DNA of 64,000 bases from Anthopleura xanthogrammica (taxonomy: Eukaryota > Cnidaria > Anthozoa > Actiniaria > Actiniidae), in the NCBI GenBank assembly GCA_964019055.1, contig OZ025220.1:6530620-6594619 (forward strand), given 5' to 3'. The notes under the pieces are model-generated. The model worked only from the letters and a program-made list of their open reading frames with translations. It searched no databases and had not been told where the DNA came from. The position numbers were made by a program, and so were the translations under genes. Shown piece after piece: positions 35,801 through 44,818 of this stretch (position 1 is its first letter; every line of letters begins with the position of its first letter).

Positions 35801-38800
35801 GAGGATAAAACAAAAGAATTTCCATCGCCTGGGAATTGGAAACCTGTTTTTTTTCCTTCAAATTGAGTTGCATTCCGAGATACCTCATGTGCCTTCATGT
35901 TCTTCATGTGTCTTCTCGTGCGCAACCATTAAACAAAGAAATGATACTCTAGAGAAAGACACGTGGTCTGAAATGGAGACATTACGCCCAAGCTAGAGAG
36001 GTCTATTACTTCATCCACACACCCAGCAACCAACCCATCCCTCGAGCTCCTTCCCTTCATCCTTCCAGCCATATAGTTATTGATTTGTTTCTTCGATTTT
36101 TCTTCTCAGGATACAGTTTCTGTTCATCGTCCAGGTTTTTACAGCAAAAGATTTCTAGATTTTATGAGTACGAAAGTTTTCAAGAAATTACAAGGTATCA
36201 TTGAAAATTCAAAATAATAATATATCTTCCATAAATTAATAATAGTTTAACACTCCTTGTGTCAAGGTGTAAATCTTGTTTATAAAAATTAATAAATGCC
36301 CATGATATTGCTTTTCGACAAAAACTAAGCTAACATTAAATTTTTAATCTCAGGGAAAGAGAAAACATCGCCAAGAAAGCGATCACTGGGAGCTGGCCTG
36401 GGTCGAGCACGATCAATGACCGAAACAGACCGAACACGTAGCGATTCACGAAGAGAACGAACGTTAACGGGTGAGATATCCACATCATTAAGGTCTCGGT
36501 CTCGATCATTTAACGTAGGTCGAGGAGCGTCTGAGGCTGGTCAAAAACGAAAAGCAACAACTAGCACTTCTTACAGGTTGAGACAAATCACAGCAGGTTC
36601 TTTACCAACTCGAAAATCCATTGGTAAGATTGGGTTTGGTTTTTATTTTGACATCCAAATTTATTACAAAAAAAATATTCAAAAATCATTCAAAAACCAT
36701 CGTAGATGAAATTGCACCGTAGCTTAGCCTTCACTTTGATGTTTTTTAACTTGATACGTTTTTCGCTATTTGGGTTGCCTGTGTAATTTTGAACGCGGCG
36801 AGACTGGGATTAAGTTGGTGTTTGTTGAAGTTTCGTCACTCATTGGGTGAACACTTATTTCAATAGCCCCAACTGCCCTTCATCGAGAAAGTAATCGAAT
36901 CGATTCTAGGATTGGTTAGGTTTAGAGTAAGGTTTCGGGTTAGATTCCAGTCCGCTCTCGACAAAGGCATTTTGGCCTTGAGAAACAAGTATGTACTCCA
37001 CATTGGCGTTTCGTAGAGCATGCGCAGTAAGATTGACAGGGCTGTGCGGACAAGAGTGAATTTTCGTTAAGTCATATTTTTACACAGGCAACCCAGATGA
37101 GAAAAATTAAGCTGCATGAAAAATTCTTTGAAACAGCTAAGTAAAGGCTAGACTACCTTGCACTGTAAGATCACTCCAAAGTCACTCGTTCGACCATTGT
37201 GTACATTACGTAGAATAGCGTAGATTTAGTATGTGTAGAAAACCTGTGGCTACCAAGTCTCCATAGCAACGTAAAGGGATCGGAGATTATTACCCGCTCC
37301 TAGGTTGAGGGAAAAACTGGGTCGAGTTGGCATTACAGTGCATTGTGGGGCTGAAGGGACATTTCTATGCAAGATGGCGTCTATCTCGTCCCCTAAAACA
37401 GCCCCACAATGTACTGTAATGCCTACTCGACCCAGTTTTTTCTCAACCTCGAAACGACTAATATAATAGACCTACTTTCTTCGATTCTATTTTTGTTAGT
37501 CTCCAATCCCCTTGCGTGCTCTTCTTACTTACATACGACGTGACTTCTACTCTGAACCACTGAACATGTGTCCTATCAAATCTTTAGTTAAGTCTGGTTT
37601 CCACTTGCATCGGAGTCAGAAGCGCGTCAGGACAAGATCGTAAGGTTTCCCTTACCTTGGCTTGTGCTTTTGTGCTTTTGTGCTTTTGCTTATGACGAGC
37701 GGTTTTCACTTGCGATTTCATGTACTGCTTCTAACTTTGATTTCGACTCCGTCGCAAGTGAAGACCAGGCTTTACTATTGAAAACGTCACCCTCACTCGC
37801 CCATGAAAGTGCGGTAATACGAGCAACAAAATGGTGCAACTTGTCGTGCAACATCATTGGTTTTCAAGTTGCAGAGCGAATCGTGTTGCTCATATTAAAA
37901 CCCCGCGAGCAAAACATTTCTTGGTTGCAAATAGTAGAAAAACCTTCTACTTTGTGGAACAAAGTCGTGCAACAAAATTTTGTTGTTACACAGAGTGATA
38001 ATACGAGCCATATTCACTCTGCAGTTTGCGACCCACCAGTGTTGCACGACAAGTTGCACGATTTTGCTGCTCGTATTACAGCACTTTAATATCCGTGCGT
38101 TAATGTCATTCTTGTAGACCTATTAGTATGACGTAATTTGTATGCAAAAAAGGCTCCAGGGTCCCGAAACACATTTTTTTTTTAATTTCTTGCACCCATT
38201 TTGATAATGACACGACCAATGCAACTCAAGACGTCTAGTTTTTTGGCTAGAAGTTTGATAGACTGATGCCAAAAAGGAAGACGAATTGAATTATAGCTAG
38301 TTATCTGGATGACCAAGGCAAAATCATAGTATTTTTCTGCTTGGGTGTAATGTATACTTGTTTCAGACCACGTGTCATCCAGCTGATCTGAAATAGTGAT
38401 GTAGAAATGACGTCACTGCAAGACTGAGGTGTCATGAAGCCTGCAAAAATTGACTTATAAAAGTTTGTATCTGAGATAAATTTAGGTTTTTAGGAGAGGT
38501 TTTCGATATTTTCTAAACATTTACTCTCATTTACTGATATTTTCTATCGAGTGGGACTACTGACGATGACACCTCAGTTTTGCAAATTTTCAAGGTATTT
38601 TAGGCTTTACAGCGATATCAGAAAAAGTTTAACCCAAAAATACATCACCACATGTTTCTATGGTTACGTAACGTATTATCCTTTTCCAGAACAATCTGCG
38701 GAAGAAGTCGTACCTACAAGCAAGGACAATAGTGAGCAGCCACAAAAGGGATCTCCTGACTCAGGGATCCCGCCTTCTCCTCGAAACGACTCTGTAAGTA

Positions 38801-40791
38801 ATGCTCGAACAGAGAGCACTACTCAGAAAGAAATAAGCACAGAAATTACTAATAATACACAAGAAATTACGCATGCGCAAGATAGAGAAACCACTGACAA
38901 GTTAGAATCAAGTGTCCGTATTAGTGTTCAAGTTGCAAACGTCGATGGAGAAAAACCCAAAAATTCTGAACAAAGTATTAGTACTTTATCGGATGAGACT
39001 CGGAAAGAGTCGGACAATGCTCGGGAATCGAGTAATGTAGCGGGCAAGAATCGGACTTTGTGGGACAGACCATGGACTGACAACGAAGCTGGCGGATCAA
39101 GAAAAGAATATATTACACAAGAAACAGATCAAAGATGAGGTATTGAAACAAATCGAAACAAGAAAAAAATGCTCTTCTTCTTTTCTATAGTTTCTTATAC
39201 AGTACCTCTTGAGTGAACTTTAAGTTTTTCGTTTTAAGTGTTATTTTTTGTTGTCACTGTTTAGTTGTTTTGTTTGTTTTTGTATTCTGTTTTTTTTTTG
39301 CTTGCTTTTTTGCTTTTTTTTTGTGTTTGTTTTTTCTTTGTTTTGTTGTGATGGTGGTTGGTGTTTGTTGTTGTTGTTTCCGTTACTGTTAAAGCGGCAC
39401 TTGGATGAAAATCGATGAAAATTGATAATTAACTTGAAACTTGGTTAAACTTATCTATATGGCCCCAATAGTAGCCAAGCAACATATTTTCTCCACAGTC
39501 AAAAATAGAGGATAAAAAATATCATTTTTTTTTAAGTATCTAAATTGTCAGTAAATGACGTCATTTACTCAACCCTATTGTTCTTTTAGTTTTTAAACCA
39601 AAATACCTCAATTGCAAGTGGCTCACAGGCTAGAATTTTCGCCAATCTGGTGTTCATAATCATAATTGAGTCACATTATCCTCAAATATTTGAATTATTC
39701 GGACTTTCAAATATGGGGCGTTTTCATCCAAGTGTCCCTTTCATTGTATCCTGTTTTGCTCCTGTGTGATTTTTTTGGTGTGGGTTTCATGTAGTCGCTG
39801 TTGTTCAATTGTTTTCTTAGCATTTCTTTTCATCGTTTGTTTGGTTTTGAGGTTTTTATATTTTTGTTCTGTTTTTCATTTCTTTCGTGTGTTTGGCTTA
39901 CCTTTTTATGTCAATTCAACTACTCTATTTCTATTTTCTATTTTATAATTTCCGATTTTTACTCATTAAAAATACTCACTGTGAATTAAACTAAAGATAA
40001 AAATAACGATAATTTAAAACCGTGATACTGAGTAACCTCGCTGATATTCGCATGAGTAAGGCCTGGCTACAACTGCAAATGAAAACACGAAACATTAAAA
40101 ACGACACGACATCAAACGTCCGGCAAAAATGACCATTGAACGACTCTCTCCTTCGACTTTGATAAATTTTAGATACATTTCTTAAAATTCCATCATAAAA
40201 ACTCTTCTTAAACCCAGTCTACCAGATAAAACAAACGGACTAAACGAGACGAGAGGAGACCGGTAACTACTGTCCAGTCTTGGATTCTTTCTCTTGACGT
40301 CTGCAACTTGCTCCAATCTTGCTCCAACCATCTCAAAATAATTCACAATAATTTCTAATACCACTTGCTTACGTTACTAACCACGTGATATACTTTCATC
40401 TCATTGGTTAAGACTAATAAGGTAAAGTTGTCTAAATAAAACGCTTTTCAAATGTAATACTGATTAAAGTAAATCTATAATATTCTTATATCGTTGAATA
40501 ATCTCTTATAATTGACACTGATTATAAGGTTGGATGCACATGCACATGCACCCCATAAACATTCCCAAAATAGCGAGAGAACTGAGCAATACCACAGGGT
40601 TACCATGAATTGTAATGTCAGAACATGCTGTATTACAAGTTTTTCCCTGTGACTCTACTACTTTCTAACTCATACCAATGTGTATTTCCTTTTAGAATAA
40701 ACATTCTACCGTCAAACGTCAAGTCAGCTTTCAGATTCCCGACGACGAAGATCCACTTCAAGATATTTTAACACAGAATGAAGAATTCTAA
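21323..40791 (+). CDS. PIP5K1: Type I phosphatidylinositol-4-phosphate 5-kinase, 19 coding exons, 630 aa
   Basis: The kinase phosphorylates PI4P to PI(4,5)P2 at the plasma membrane. Exons: 21323-21347, 21577-21638, 24931-25053, 26663-26713, 27711-27790, 29759-29833, 30721-30763, 31220-31372, 31760-31819, 32162-32245, 32555-32647, 33020-33082, 33817-33976, 34969-35101, 35473-35605, 36110-36194, 36354-36623, 38690-38793, 40696-40791. Every junction is GT/AG and in phase. Visible marks: [33 protein letters not shown], glycine loop NPGASGS (166-172), catalytic K185 (FIIKTV), [29 protein letters not shown] (250-262), [11 protein letters not shown] (D424) and activation loop [15 protein letters not shown] with the di-lysine [14 protein letters not shown] marks type I rather than type II. 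Residue 459 is Lys where vertebrate type I enzymes have Glu or Asp. The Ser/Arg-rich tail follows. Which paralogue (alpha, beta, gamma) cannot be said. Exon 18 has an alternative end; exon 6 has an inverted copy in intron 3. Confidence 0.96.
22633..22893. mobile_element. Inverted-repeat element (TIR with CGTGCAACTTGAGCT)
   Basis: The left end is TTTACACACAGTCTTTTTTC then GTGCAACTTGAG. The right end is GCAGCTCAAGTTGCATTAAA then AACTATGCGTAACAGC. The motif AAGTTGCA recurs in both orientations inside. It lies in PIP5K intron 2. Confidence 0.65.
23128..23299. mobile_element. Family C element (CAGGGCTC...GAGCCCTG) with 5-bp target-site duplication
   Basis: The termini are CAGGGCTCAAAATAACGGC and GTTATTTTGAGCCCTG. 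GGTAG flanks both ends, consistent with a 5-bp duplication. GGTCAACGGTCAATGTCTGG follows the left end. It lies in PIP5K intron 2. Relatives are at 26097-26281 and 28397-28579. Confidence 0.8.
25138..25371 (-). pseudogene. Inverted copy of PIP5K exon 6 with flanking intron sequence, in intron 3
   Basis: On the minus strand, 25223-25149 reproduces the 75-nt PIP5K exon 6 (29759-29833) with one difference, GCT to GCA in an Ala codon. The acceptor (TTTCTCAG) and a usable donor (GTAGGT, GTAAGT in the true exon) are also kept. Homology runs on through about 145 bases of upstream intron, including the TTATTAATAATAGTTAATA tract and CCTGACTACCAAAAATATAG, with indels such as an extra GTGTGTCAG-like insert in this copy. 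Total matched arms are about 25138-25371 and 29624-29844. Because it is antisense to the gene, it cannot serve as an exon of the same transcript, but it can base-pair with it. Confidence 0.92.
26097..26281. mobile_element. Family C-related element (CAGGGCTCGAAATA...TATTTCGAGCCCTG)
   Basis: The perfect terminal inverted repeats CAGGGCTCGAAATA / TATTTCGAGCCCTG are flanked by CTATG on both sides, a 5-bp duplication as in the copy at 23128. The interior has CTGCCAATGGCCAAAATGCA. It lies in PIP5K intron 3. Confidence 0.8.
26296..26564. mobile_element. Foldback element (TIR CCTATTTCACTTAACGTTGA)
   Basis: The left arm CACTTAACGTTGATAACGGG then AGATCTGAAATGGTTGATCT pairs with the right arm AGATCGACCATTCCAGATCT then CCCGTTATCAACGTTAACTG. 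The arms are about 60 bp, and a loop of roughly 120 bp lies between. PIP5K intron 3, shortly before exon 4. Confidence 0.85.
28397..28579. mobile_element. Family C element, third copy
   Basis: Ends are GTGCTCAAAATAACGGCCGG and CGTATGACTGGCCGTTATTT then TGAGCCCTG. It appears to have landed inside an older element whose left end (ATAGTCAAACTAAGAAAACT at 28360) matches the terminus of the element at 45423-45712. PIP5K intron 5. Confidence 0.75.
29338..29432. mobile_element. Short near-perfect hairpin (ACAATATGAGTGGCCGTGTT)
   Basis: The left arm GTGTTGTATCAGATATACAA pairs with the right arm TTGTATATCTGATACAACAC and both ends continue to ACAATATGAGTG / CACTCATATTGT. A related half-copy TTGTATCACATATACAACC lies at 29544. 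It is about 200 bases upstream of the exon 6 inverted-repeat arm. Confidence 0.7.
30165..30430. mobile_element. Family F element (TIR AATAGCATTTTCCACAG), copy 1
   Basis: The ends AATAGCATTTTCCACAGATG and TAACCGTGAAAAATGCTATT are inverted repeats. The interior (GAAATGCGGACAAGCC, TTCGACTGATATTGATCTT) is found in reverse orientation at 41165-41430. PIP5K intron 6. Confidence 0.8.
30505..30645. mobile_element. Family D foldback MITE, copy 1
   Basis: GAGGAAAAAACTGGGTTGAG, CAGTGCATTGTGGGACTGTT and GGGACA are followed by the inverted half CAAACAGTCCCACAATGCAC then TGCAATG. Other copies: 32290-32400 (broken), 37296-37462 and 54786-54952. PIP5K intron 6. Confidence 0.85.
30848..31048. mobile_element. 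Family B foldback MITE, full copy
   Basis: Terminal inverted repeats are AATAGACCTCATCGGCTTGG and CCAAGCCGATGAGGTCTATT. Inner arms are CCCATTTCAGACCACGTGTC and GACTTGTGGTCTGAAATGGG. The loop has GCATGAGAAGATACATGAAT. The element is 201 bp and occupies much of PIP5K intron 7. Other copies or pieces: 17490, 28790, 35895, 41835, 55721 and 58142. Confidence 0.9.
31400..31670. repeat. CTGT-rich microsatellite in PIP5K intron 8
   Basis: Runs of CTGT and CTGTCCAT start 28 bases after the exon 8 donor and continue with decay to about 31670. The reading frame opened by exon 8 continues through it only because the repeat lacks stops. Confidence 0.85.
32290..32420. mobile_element. Family D element, broken copy with C-run
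   Basis: GTTTGAGGAAAAAACAGGGT and GGTGAGACTGTTTTAGGGGC are present, but the right half is replaced by a run of about 20 C and unrelated sequence containing GAAATGATACTTTAGGGAAT, which resembles family B. PIP5K intron 10. Confidence 0.6.
32700..32955. repeat. GCT/GTT trinucleotide repeat in PIP5K intron 11
   Basis: About 250 bases of mixed GCT, GTT and ACT triplets. Three frames are open (poly-Leu, Ala/Val and, on the minus strand, poly-Ser/Asn), all explained by the repeat. Confidence 0.9.
33105..33690. repeat. CCAT microsatellite plus about 120-bp tandem repeat in PIP5K intron 12
   Basis: Cycles of CCATCCAT and CCCATCCAT fill 33110-33330. From about 33341 a longer unit containing CATTAATCCATTCCATTCTA, TTCATCCATATTTAAATCCA and TCATCACATCCATCTATCTG is repeated three times to 33690. 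Copies are nearly identical. Confidence 0.9.
34017..34156. mobile_element. Family A foldback MITE, copy 2
   Basis: The element starts TATAGACCCCTTGCAGTACC and ends TTACGTGCAAGGGGTCTATA. Inner arms are CTTCAATTTGGAGG and CTCCAAATTGTGCTGCTCTG. It begins 40 bases past the exon 13 donor of PIP5K. Confidence 0.85.
34382..34837 (+). pseudogene. 5'-truncated processed retrocopy with poly(A) tail and 11-bp target-site duplication
   Basis: AGCACATAGTA occurs at 34371-34381 and again at 34827-34837, directly after a 14-base A-run. Between them is the 3' end of a mature message. It has an open frame ending [20 protein letters not shown]...DLDRFRAKI and a TAG at 34534-34536, then about 250 bases of T-rich 3' UTR. 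AATAAA at 34790-34795 lies 19 bases before the tail. These are the hallmarks of LINE-mediated retroposition. The parent gene is not identified; tails of this Leu/Cys/Arg type recall ends of transposon-encoded proteins, from memory and uncertain. It lies in PIP5K intron 13, same strand, so its poly(A) signal could interfere with the host transcript. Confidence 0.85.
35215..35385. repeat. About 107-bp tandem repeat (second locus)
   Basis: Shares TTATGGGAAGCCATTTCA, TGTTACGGCATATC and GTACGTGCTGTAA with the pair at 16575-16803. It lies in PIP5K intron 14, in the gene that is head-to-head with the other host gene. Confidence 0.85.
35795..36005. mobile_element. Chimera of family A (left) and family B (right) foldback elements
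   Basis: 35795-35885 carries family A sequence (TTTGGAGGATAAAACAAAAG, CTTCAAATTGAGTTGCATTC). 35895-36005 carries the right half of family B (CTTCTCGTGCGCAACCATTA, GACACGTGGTCTGAAATGGA, ending GAGGTCTATT). Neither half is complete. PIP5K intron 15. Confidence 0.75.
37296..37462. mobile_element. Family D foldback MITE, copy 3
   Basis: The left arm is AGGTTGAGGGAAAAACTGGG then TCGAGTTGGCATTACAGTGC. The right arm is CCCACAATGTACTGTAATGC then CTACTCGACCCAGTTTTTTC and TCAACCTCG. The arms are about 60 bp each. PIP5K intron 17. Confidence 0.9.
37810..38086. mobile_element. MITE with 40-bp TIR (GTGCGGTAATACGAGCAACA)
   Basis: The left end continues AAATGGTGCAACTTGTCGTG and the right end reads GTTGCACGACAAGTTGCACG then ATTTTGCTGCTCGTATTACA. 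The 141-aa ORF across it is not a gene. PIP5K intron 17. Confidence 0.9.
38690..39138 (+). CDS. Alternative long 3' exon of PIP5K giving a 713-aa isoform
   Basis: Exon 18 (38690-38793) ends at TCT|GTAAGT. If that donor is skipped, the same frame stays open for another 114 codons to a TGA at 39136-39138. The extension is hydrophilic and rich in Ser, Thr, Glu and Asn (for example [36 protein letters not shown]). It has the composition of a real disordered tail, not random AT-rich translation. Vertebrate PIP5K1C makes tail variants by splicing that decide partners such as talin; a parallel here is inference. Which form dominates needs transcript data. Confidence 0.6.
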
Positions 40792-41056
40792 TGTCATTGG
40801 GGATTGATATATAGATATTCTGGGGCCGAGCGAGTAGAGGACTGGGAATGAACTATCATTGTTGATTTGATTACCATATGGTCACGTGATCTATGGGGCT
40901 TCTTCACCACAATGCATTCGAATGGATCTTCCTCATTCGGCAGCCATATTGGCTGGAGCAATAGATTTTTTCTCATGTTATGCACATTTGGACGCTTCAG
41001 GATGAGTTTACACGACTTTGATTCTCTCTGAAACAATAATAGCTGTAGTGTGATAA

Positions 41057-41597
41057 CACAGGGTTCCCACGGTCAGGTAAAAGTCAGTCAATTCTGAATT
41101 TTTTTTTCAAGGTCCGGGAATTTTGATTTTGGTCAGTGAATTGTTGCAAGTCAGTGAAAAGACAGGGAATAGCATTTTTCACGGTTACCAAAAAAAGATA
41201 TCGCAAAGCCTTGTGGGATCGAAATGCGGACAAACTTTGTAAAAAGGCTTCGGTTACAAGGAAAAGAAGATCAATATCAGTCGAAAAACCATAGTTTTTC
41301 CACGGATTGGAAACAAAAAGACAACAAAATATTGTTGCAGCATTTTAACGTGTGTTCTGAGCTTGGCTTGTCCGCATTTCATTCCCATAATGCATCATCG
41401 TGACGTCATCCGTGGAAAGCGCTATTTCTGTCAGCCTTCAAAAAATCGTTTTAAATTCGGAATTCTTAATTGGGCTTCCTTTGGATGAACTATAATTTTT
41501 TTGTAAAATTAGTGCATAATGTGGTCAGTGAAAAATAATTTTTGGTCAGGGAAAAGTCAGGGAATTTTATTTTTCCAGATGAGTGGGAACTCTGTAA
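41057..41597. mobile_element. CAGGGTTCCCAC...GTGGGAACTCTG element with a nested family F copy
   Basis: The outer element has ends CAGGGTTCCCACGGTCAGGT and TTCCAGATGAGTGGGAACTC then TG, and internal AGTCAGGGAATTTTATTTTT. At about 41165-41430 it is split by family F, whose ends AATAGCATTTTTCACGGTTA and CATCCGTGGAAAGCGCTATT match the copy at 30165-30430 in reverse orientation. The insertion order is therefore known: outer first, family F second. Confidence 0.85.
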
Positions 41598-41782
41598 ACG
41601 TTCATGCGCTTTACAAAGACTGATTCACTCGTGAAACACAAAGCATCAAATCGAGGCAGTAAGGGAGAAAGTTAAATAATCCTTTGAAATTACCCTGTAG
41701 CCTCGACGTGATGCTTCGTGTCTGTTAAATATCATCCAATATGGCTGCCACTTTGGTACCTTTAGAAATGATTAAAAACCAC

Positions 41783-41996
41783 CTATAGACCCCCTGTAGC
41801 ACGTCGTAATGCAGCTCAATTAGGAGGACAAAACAATAGACCTCATCTGCTTGGGGTAATGTTACTCTGGGGAATGACACATGGTCTGAAATTGGACAAC
41901 ATTACACCCAAGCCGATGAGGTCTATTCTCAGGAAATTGAAATTCTTTGGTTTTGTCCTCCAAATTGAGCTGCTGTGACGTCACGTGAAAGGGATC
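41783..41996. mobile_element. Family A MITE with a family B MITE nested in its loop (41835-41927)
   Basis: The outer arms are TATAGACCCCCTGTAGCACG and GTGACGTCACGTGAAAGGGA. After GGAGGACAAAACA the sequence switches to AATAGACCTCATCTGCTTGG and returns to family A after CCAAGCCGATGAGGTCTATT. The inner copy is only 93 bp, so it lost its loop. Confidence 0.9.
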
Positions 41997-42472
41997 TGTT
42001 TTATCTTATCCCCTTAGGAATGATTCCGAAGCACCTACAGTGAATATTATCCAACATGGCTGCCTCTAGTATTCCCTTAGAAATGATTCCAAACCACCTA
42101 ATTTGGACATTATCTATGATAGAGACCATTTTTATTCCCTTTTAGAAATGATTACAAAAATGATTACAAACCAAACATGGCCGCCATCGACACTAGAGAA
42201 AAACGTTTACGCATGCGTGCCTTTCAGCACGCTTTCCAAGAATTTCCAAGAGTTTGAGTGAAAAAAAAAACTTCGTTTTCTCCGAGTATACAAAAAAATT
42301 CGCGGATATACTTTAGTGGGGCCAAGATACTGTATTAATAAAGACAATATGAAAGAATTAGCCTTAAGTTTCAAGAACTGACTTTTAAGTGTTGGCATTT
42401 TGTAAAGACTATTTTTCAGACAAGTGTGAAAGTGAAATTTGCGTATTTTTACAATAGCACGAAGACGCCTTA

Positions 42473-42735
42473 AAGCATGCGCAGACGTTTTTCACTTGTG
42501 TCGCCGATACCTTTATTACAGTGCAAATCGAAAAACCGTGGGCACCCACAAATATTTCAGAAATCGTTTTTTGTTCCTGAGCAATCTAAAGCAACTCTTT
42601 AACTGCAAGAATTTCGACTGATTTGAAGTCAGATAAACTTCTTGTAGTTAGAGAGTCGTTCCTGATCGTTCAACGAACAATAAACGATTTTTGAAATATT
42701 TCTGAGCGCCCACGGTTTTTCGATTCGCACTGATG
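42473..42735. mobile_element. Element with CAGTGCAAATCGAAAAACCG ends (copy 1)
   Basis: The left end TTACAGTGCAAATCGAAAAA then CCGTGGGCACCC pairs with the right end GCGCCCACGGTTTTTCGATT then CGCACTGA. A second copy in the same orientation is at 52617-52849. The CAGT termini and adjacent TA suggest Tc1/mariner/pogo-type mobilisation (inference). Confidence 0.85.
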
Positions 42736-43090
42736 TATTTAGTGTAAACTTTTTTTCCAATGTTAGTCGCATATAGTAAGCAACATCTACCATGTCAGCC
42801 ATTTTATCTCGTACATATTTTCCCTAGAGGCTGGCTATGCTACACTTCCATGTAAAAAGGGGTTGGGTTGGAAATAACTACTGATAAAAGCAACCATATG
42901 AACTTGATTGATTTGATCTTTCTTATTTTTATTCTTATTTTTTACGGTGTAAAATTTACCTTTTTATCACAACTGTTTCATTAGAAACACCGATGCAGCC
43001 CACACTAGCTTACCGCTAGTTATCATCTCTTTGATTGATTTGTCTTTTAATTTTTTTGGTAATCTACTGTTGTTGGACTTGAATATAGAA

Positions 43091-43143
43091 TAGATCCCTT
43101 GCAGCACGTCGGAATGCAGCTCAATTTGGAGGACAAAACATTA
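43091..43143. mobile_element. Family A MITE, left half only
   Basis: ATAGATCCCTTGCAGCACGT then CGGAATGCAGCTCAATTTGG and AGGACAAAACA; the sequence then departs from the family. It is a solo arm that cannot fold. Confidence 0.75.
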
Positions 43144-43529
43144 GGTGCAACAATGCTACACAACTGCGTAAATAGTGAGTTATGGGAAAAATGCGAGTCC
43201 GCAGTAGAGGGAGCACAAGGCTACCTAATTTGCACTGAACTATAAGGGGGGGAGGGTGGGGAAAAATTGGCCATGTCCAATCATCTAAAATAAGTCAACT
43301 AACGTTACCTCCCTGATATGGTACACCTTCTCGTTCGACCGTTCGCTTCACCGATTATGCAACTATGCATATGTGTTCTGCCTATATTTATAATTGTTGT
43401 TACGCATGGTTGCACATTGAATAGTAGAGGTCTTTACTGAATCAGGAGGGAAAAGTGGGACTCGCTCGCAGTCTCATTCATGAGTAAGTTTCAAAGTTTT
43501 TCATGATAAGATGAACGTTCTCCTATAAG

Positions 43530-43695
43530 CCAGTTTAAAGTTTAAGAATTGTTTTAAGTGCGCATGCAATTTTATCCCGAATTTCTCACCTTTTGTTTAA
43601 ACCTTTTGTTTTTAATTAAACAAAAGAAGGTGAGAAATTCGGGATAAAATCGCATGCGCACTGAAAACGATTCTTAAACTTTGAACTGGTTTATA
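43530..43695. mobile_element. Long-hairpin MITE, second copy of the 13543 element
   Basis: TATAAGCCAGTTTAAAGTTT, GTGCGCATGCAATTTTATCC and the inverted GGATAAAATCGCATGCGCAC end in ACTTTGAACTGGTTTATA. The arms are about 75 bp. This copy is slightly more complete on the right than the first. Confidence 0.85.
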
Positions 43696-44375
43696 CTTTG
43701 CTTTATAACGGATACACAGATATAAAGCTTGGGCTTCCTGTGCCGGAACTGAGCAAACAAATACACCTGCAAGAATAGCTGAGACACAAATGCTGTTGAT
43801 TTTATCACCTCTTTTTATTAGTTTTTAAATAATCCCTGTGGGATACCTGTGGTTTTGTACTTTTGGGCTTCCTTTGTCAGAGGCTAGGAAAGGCTACTAA
43901 GCTTATTGGACAGTTTGAAATATTTAATCACTACAAGTACATGTCGGCAAGTTTTCATTCAAGAGAATTTAAGGAATTTACAGAAAAATTTAGCAGAATA
44001 AATCACCAAAAGGGCTAGAGGATCCCCATTTACTTCTGAATAAGGTAATCTTCCCAAATATGGATATAGAGCTGAACGTGCAAATGACAATGTTAATGAA
44101 GTGAAAAGTTGATATTAAGATTGATTTAAAAAAATACTTAAGATAGTACGCGCGCTCTCATTTGTCGAGAGCTGTGTTTTCATCACGCTATGAAGGCACG
44201 GAAATGACGTAACAAGCATTGTGCAGGTGTGCAAAAAAAGTAAAGTCCGAAGTTTAGACGAAGACTGGTAACGACAACCTTGGTGCAAAGGATTGTGGGG
44301 CAAAAAGCTCTCATCGATAAATTCAATCCCACAATTCTGTGGAAGATGAGGTCGTTATTTACCTGTCTTCCTTTA

Positions 44376-44585
44376 CAGTGAGGACACTCGAACCATGAAC
44401 ACTTGATATTTTTATATTTTTTTATTTTATGAACTTTCTACTGCTTCAAACCTTCTGTAAATGAACTCAAATAATCGTATTGTGCAAAAAAAATCATATT
44501 TCCAATCGATTCACACAAGGGATACAGGAGGAAAAAAGTATGAAAAAACCTCAAAGTGTTCACGGTTCAAGTGTCCGGTTCACTG
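44376..44585. mobile_element. TACAGTGAGGACACTCGAAC element, copy 1
   Basis: The ends are TACAGTGAGGACACTCGAAC then CATGAACACTT, and AAGTGTTCACGGTTCAAGTG then TCCGGTTCACTGTA. TA lies at each end. A copy in the opposite orientation is at 59445-59651, sharing TCCAATCGATTCACACAAGG. Confidence 0.85.
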
Positions 44586-44818
44586 TAAACATGCACATGC
44601 ATTACAAAAGCGAATAGATACTTGAAAGCTAGATTGATATGATTGGTTAAATACTGATATAACCGAGGACGTTAAAATATTATGGTTTCATTGACTACAA
44701 ACAATACTGGATATCTGTGTTCTTGAAGAGAATAATCTAATAAGAAACACAACTCATTCCAGCTATTCTTCAGGATCTTGGAATGACCTATATCTTCTAT
44801 CGCTTATGGCCTATTACC

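Noticed and set aside
37664..38089. 141-codon ORF in PIP5K intron 17
   Set aside because: Overlaps a 277-bp inverted-repeat MITE and lacks splice signals in phase with the gene.
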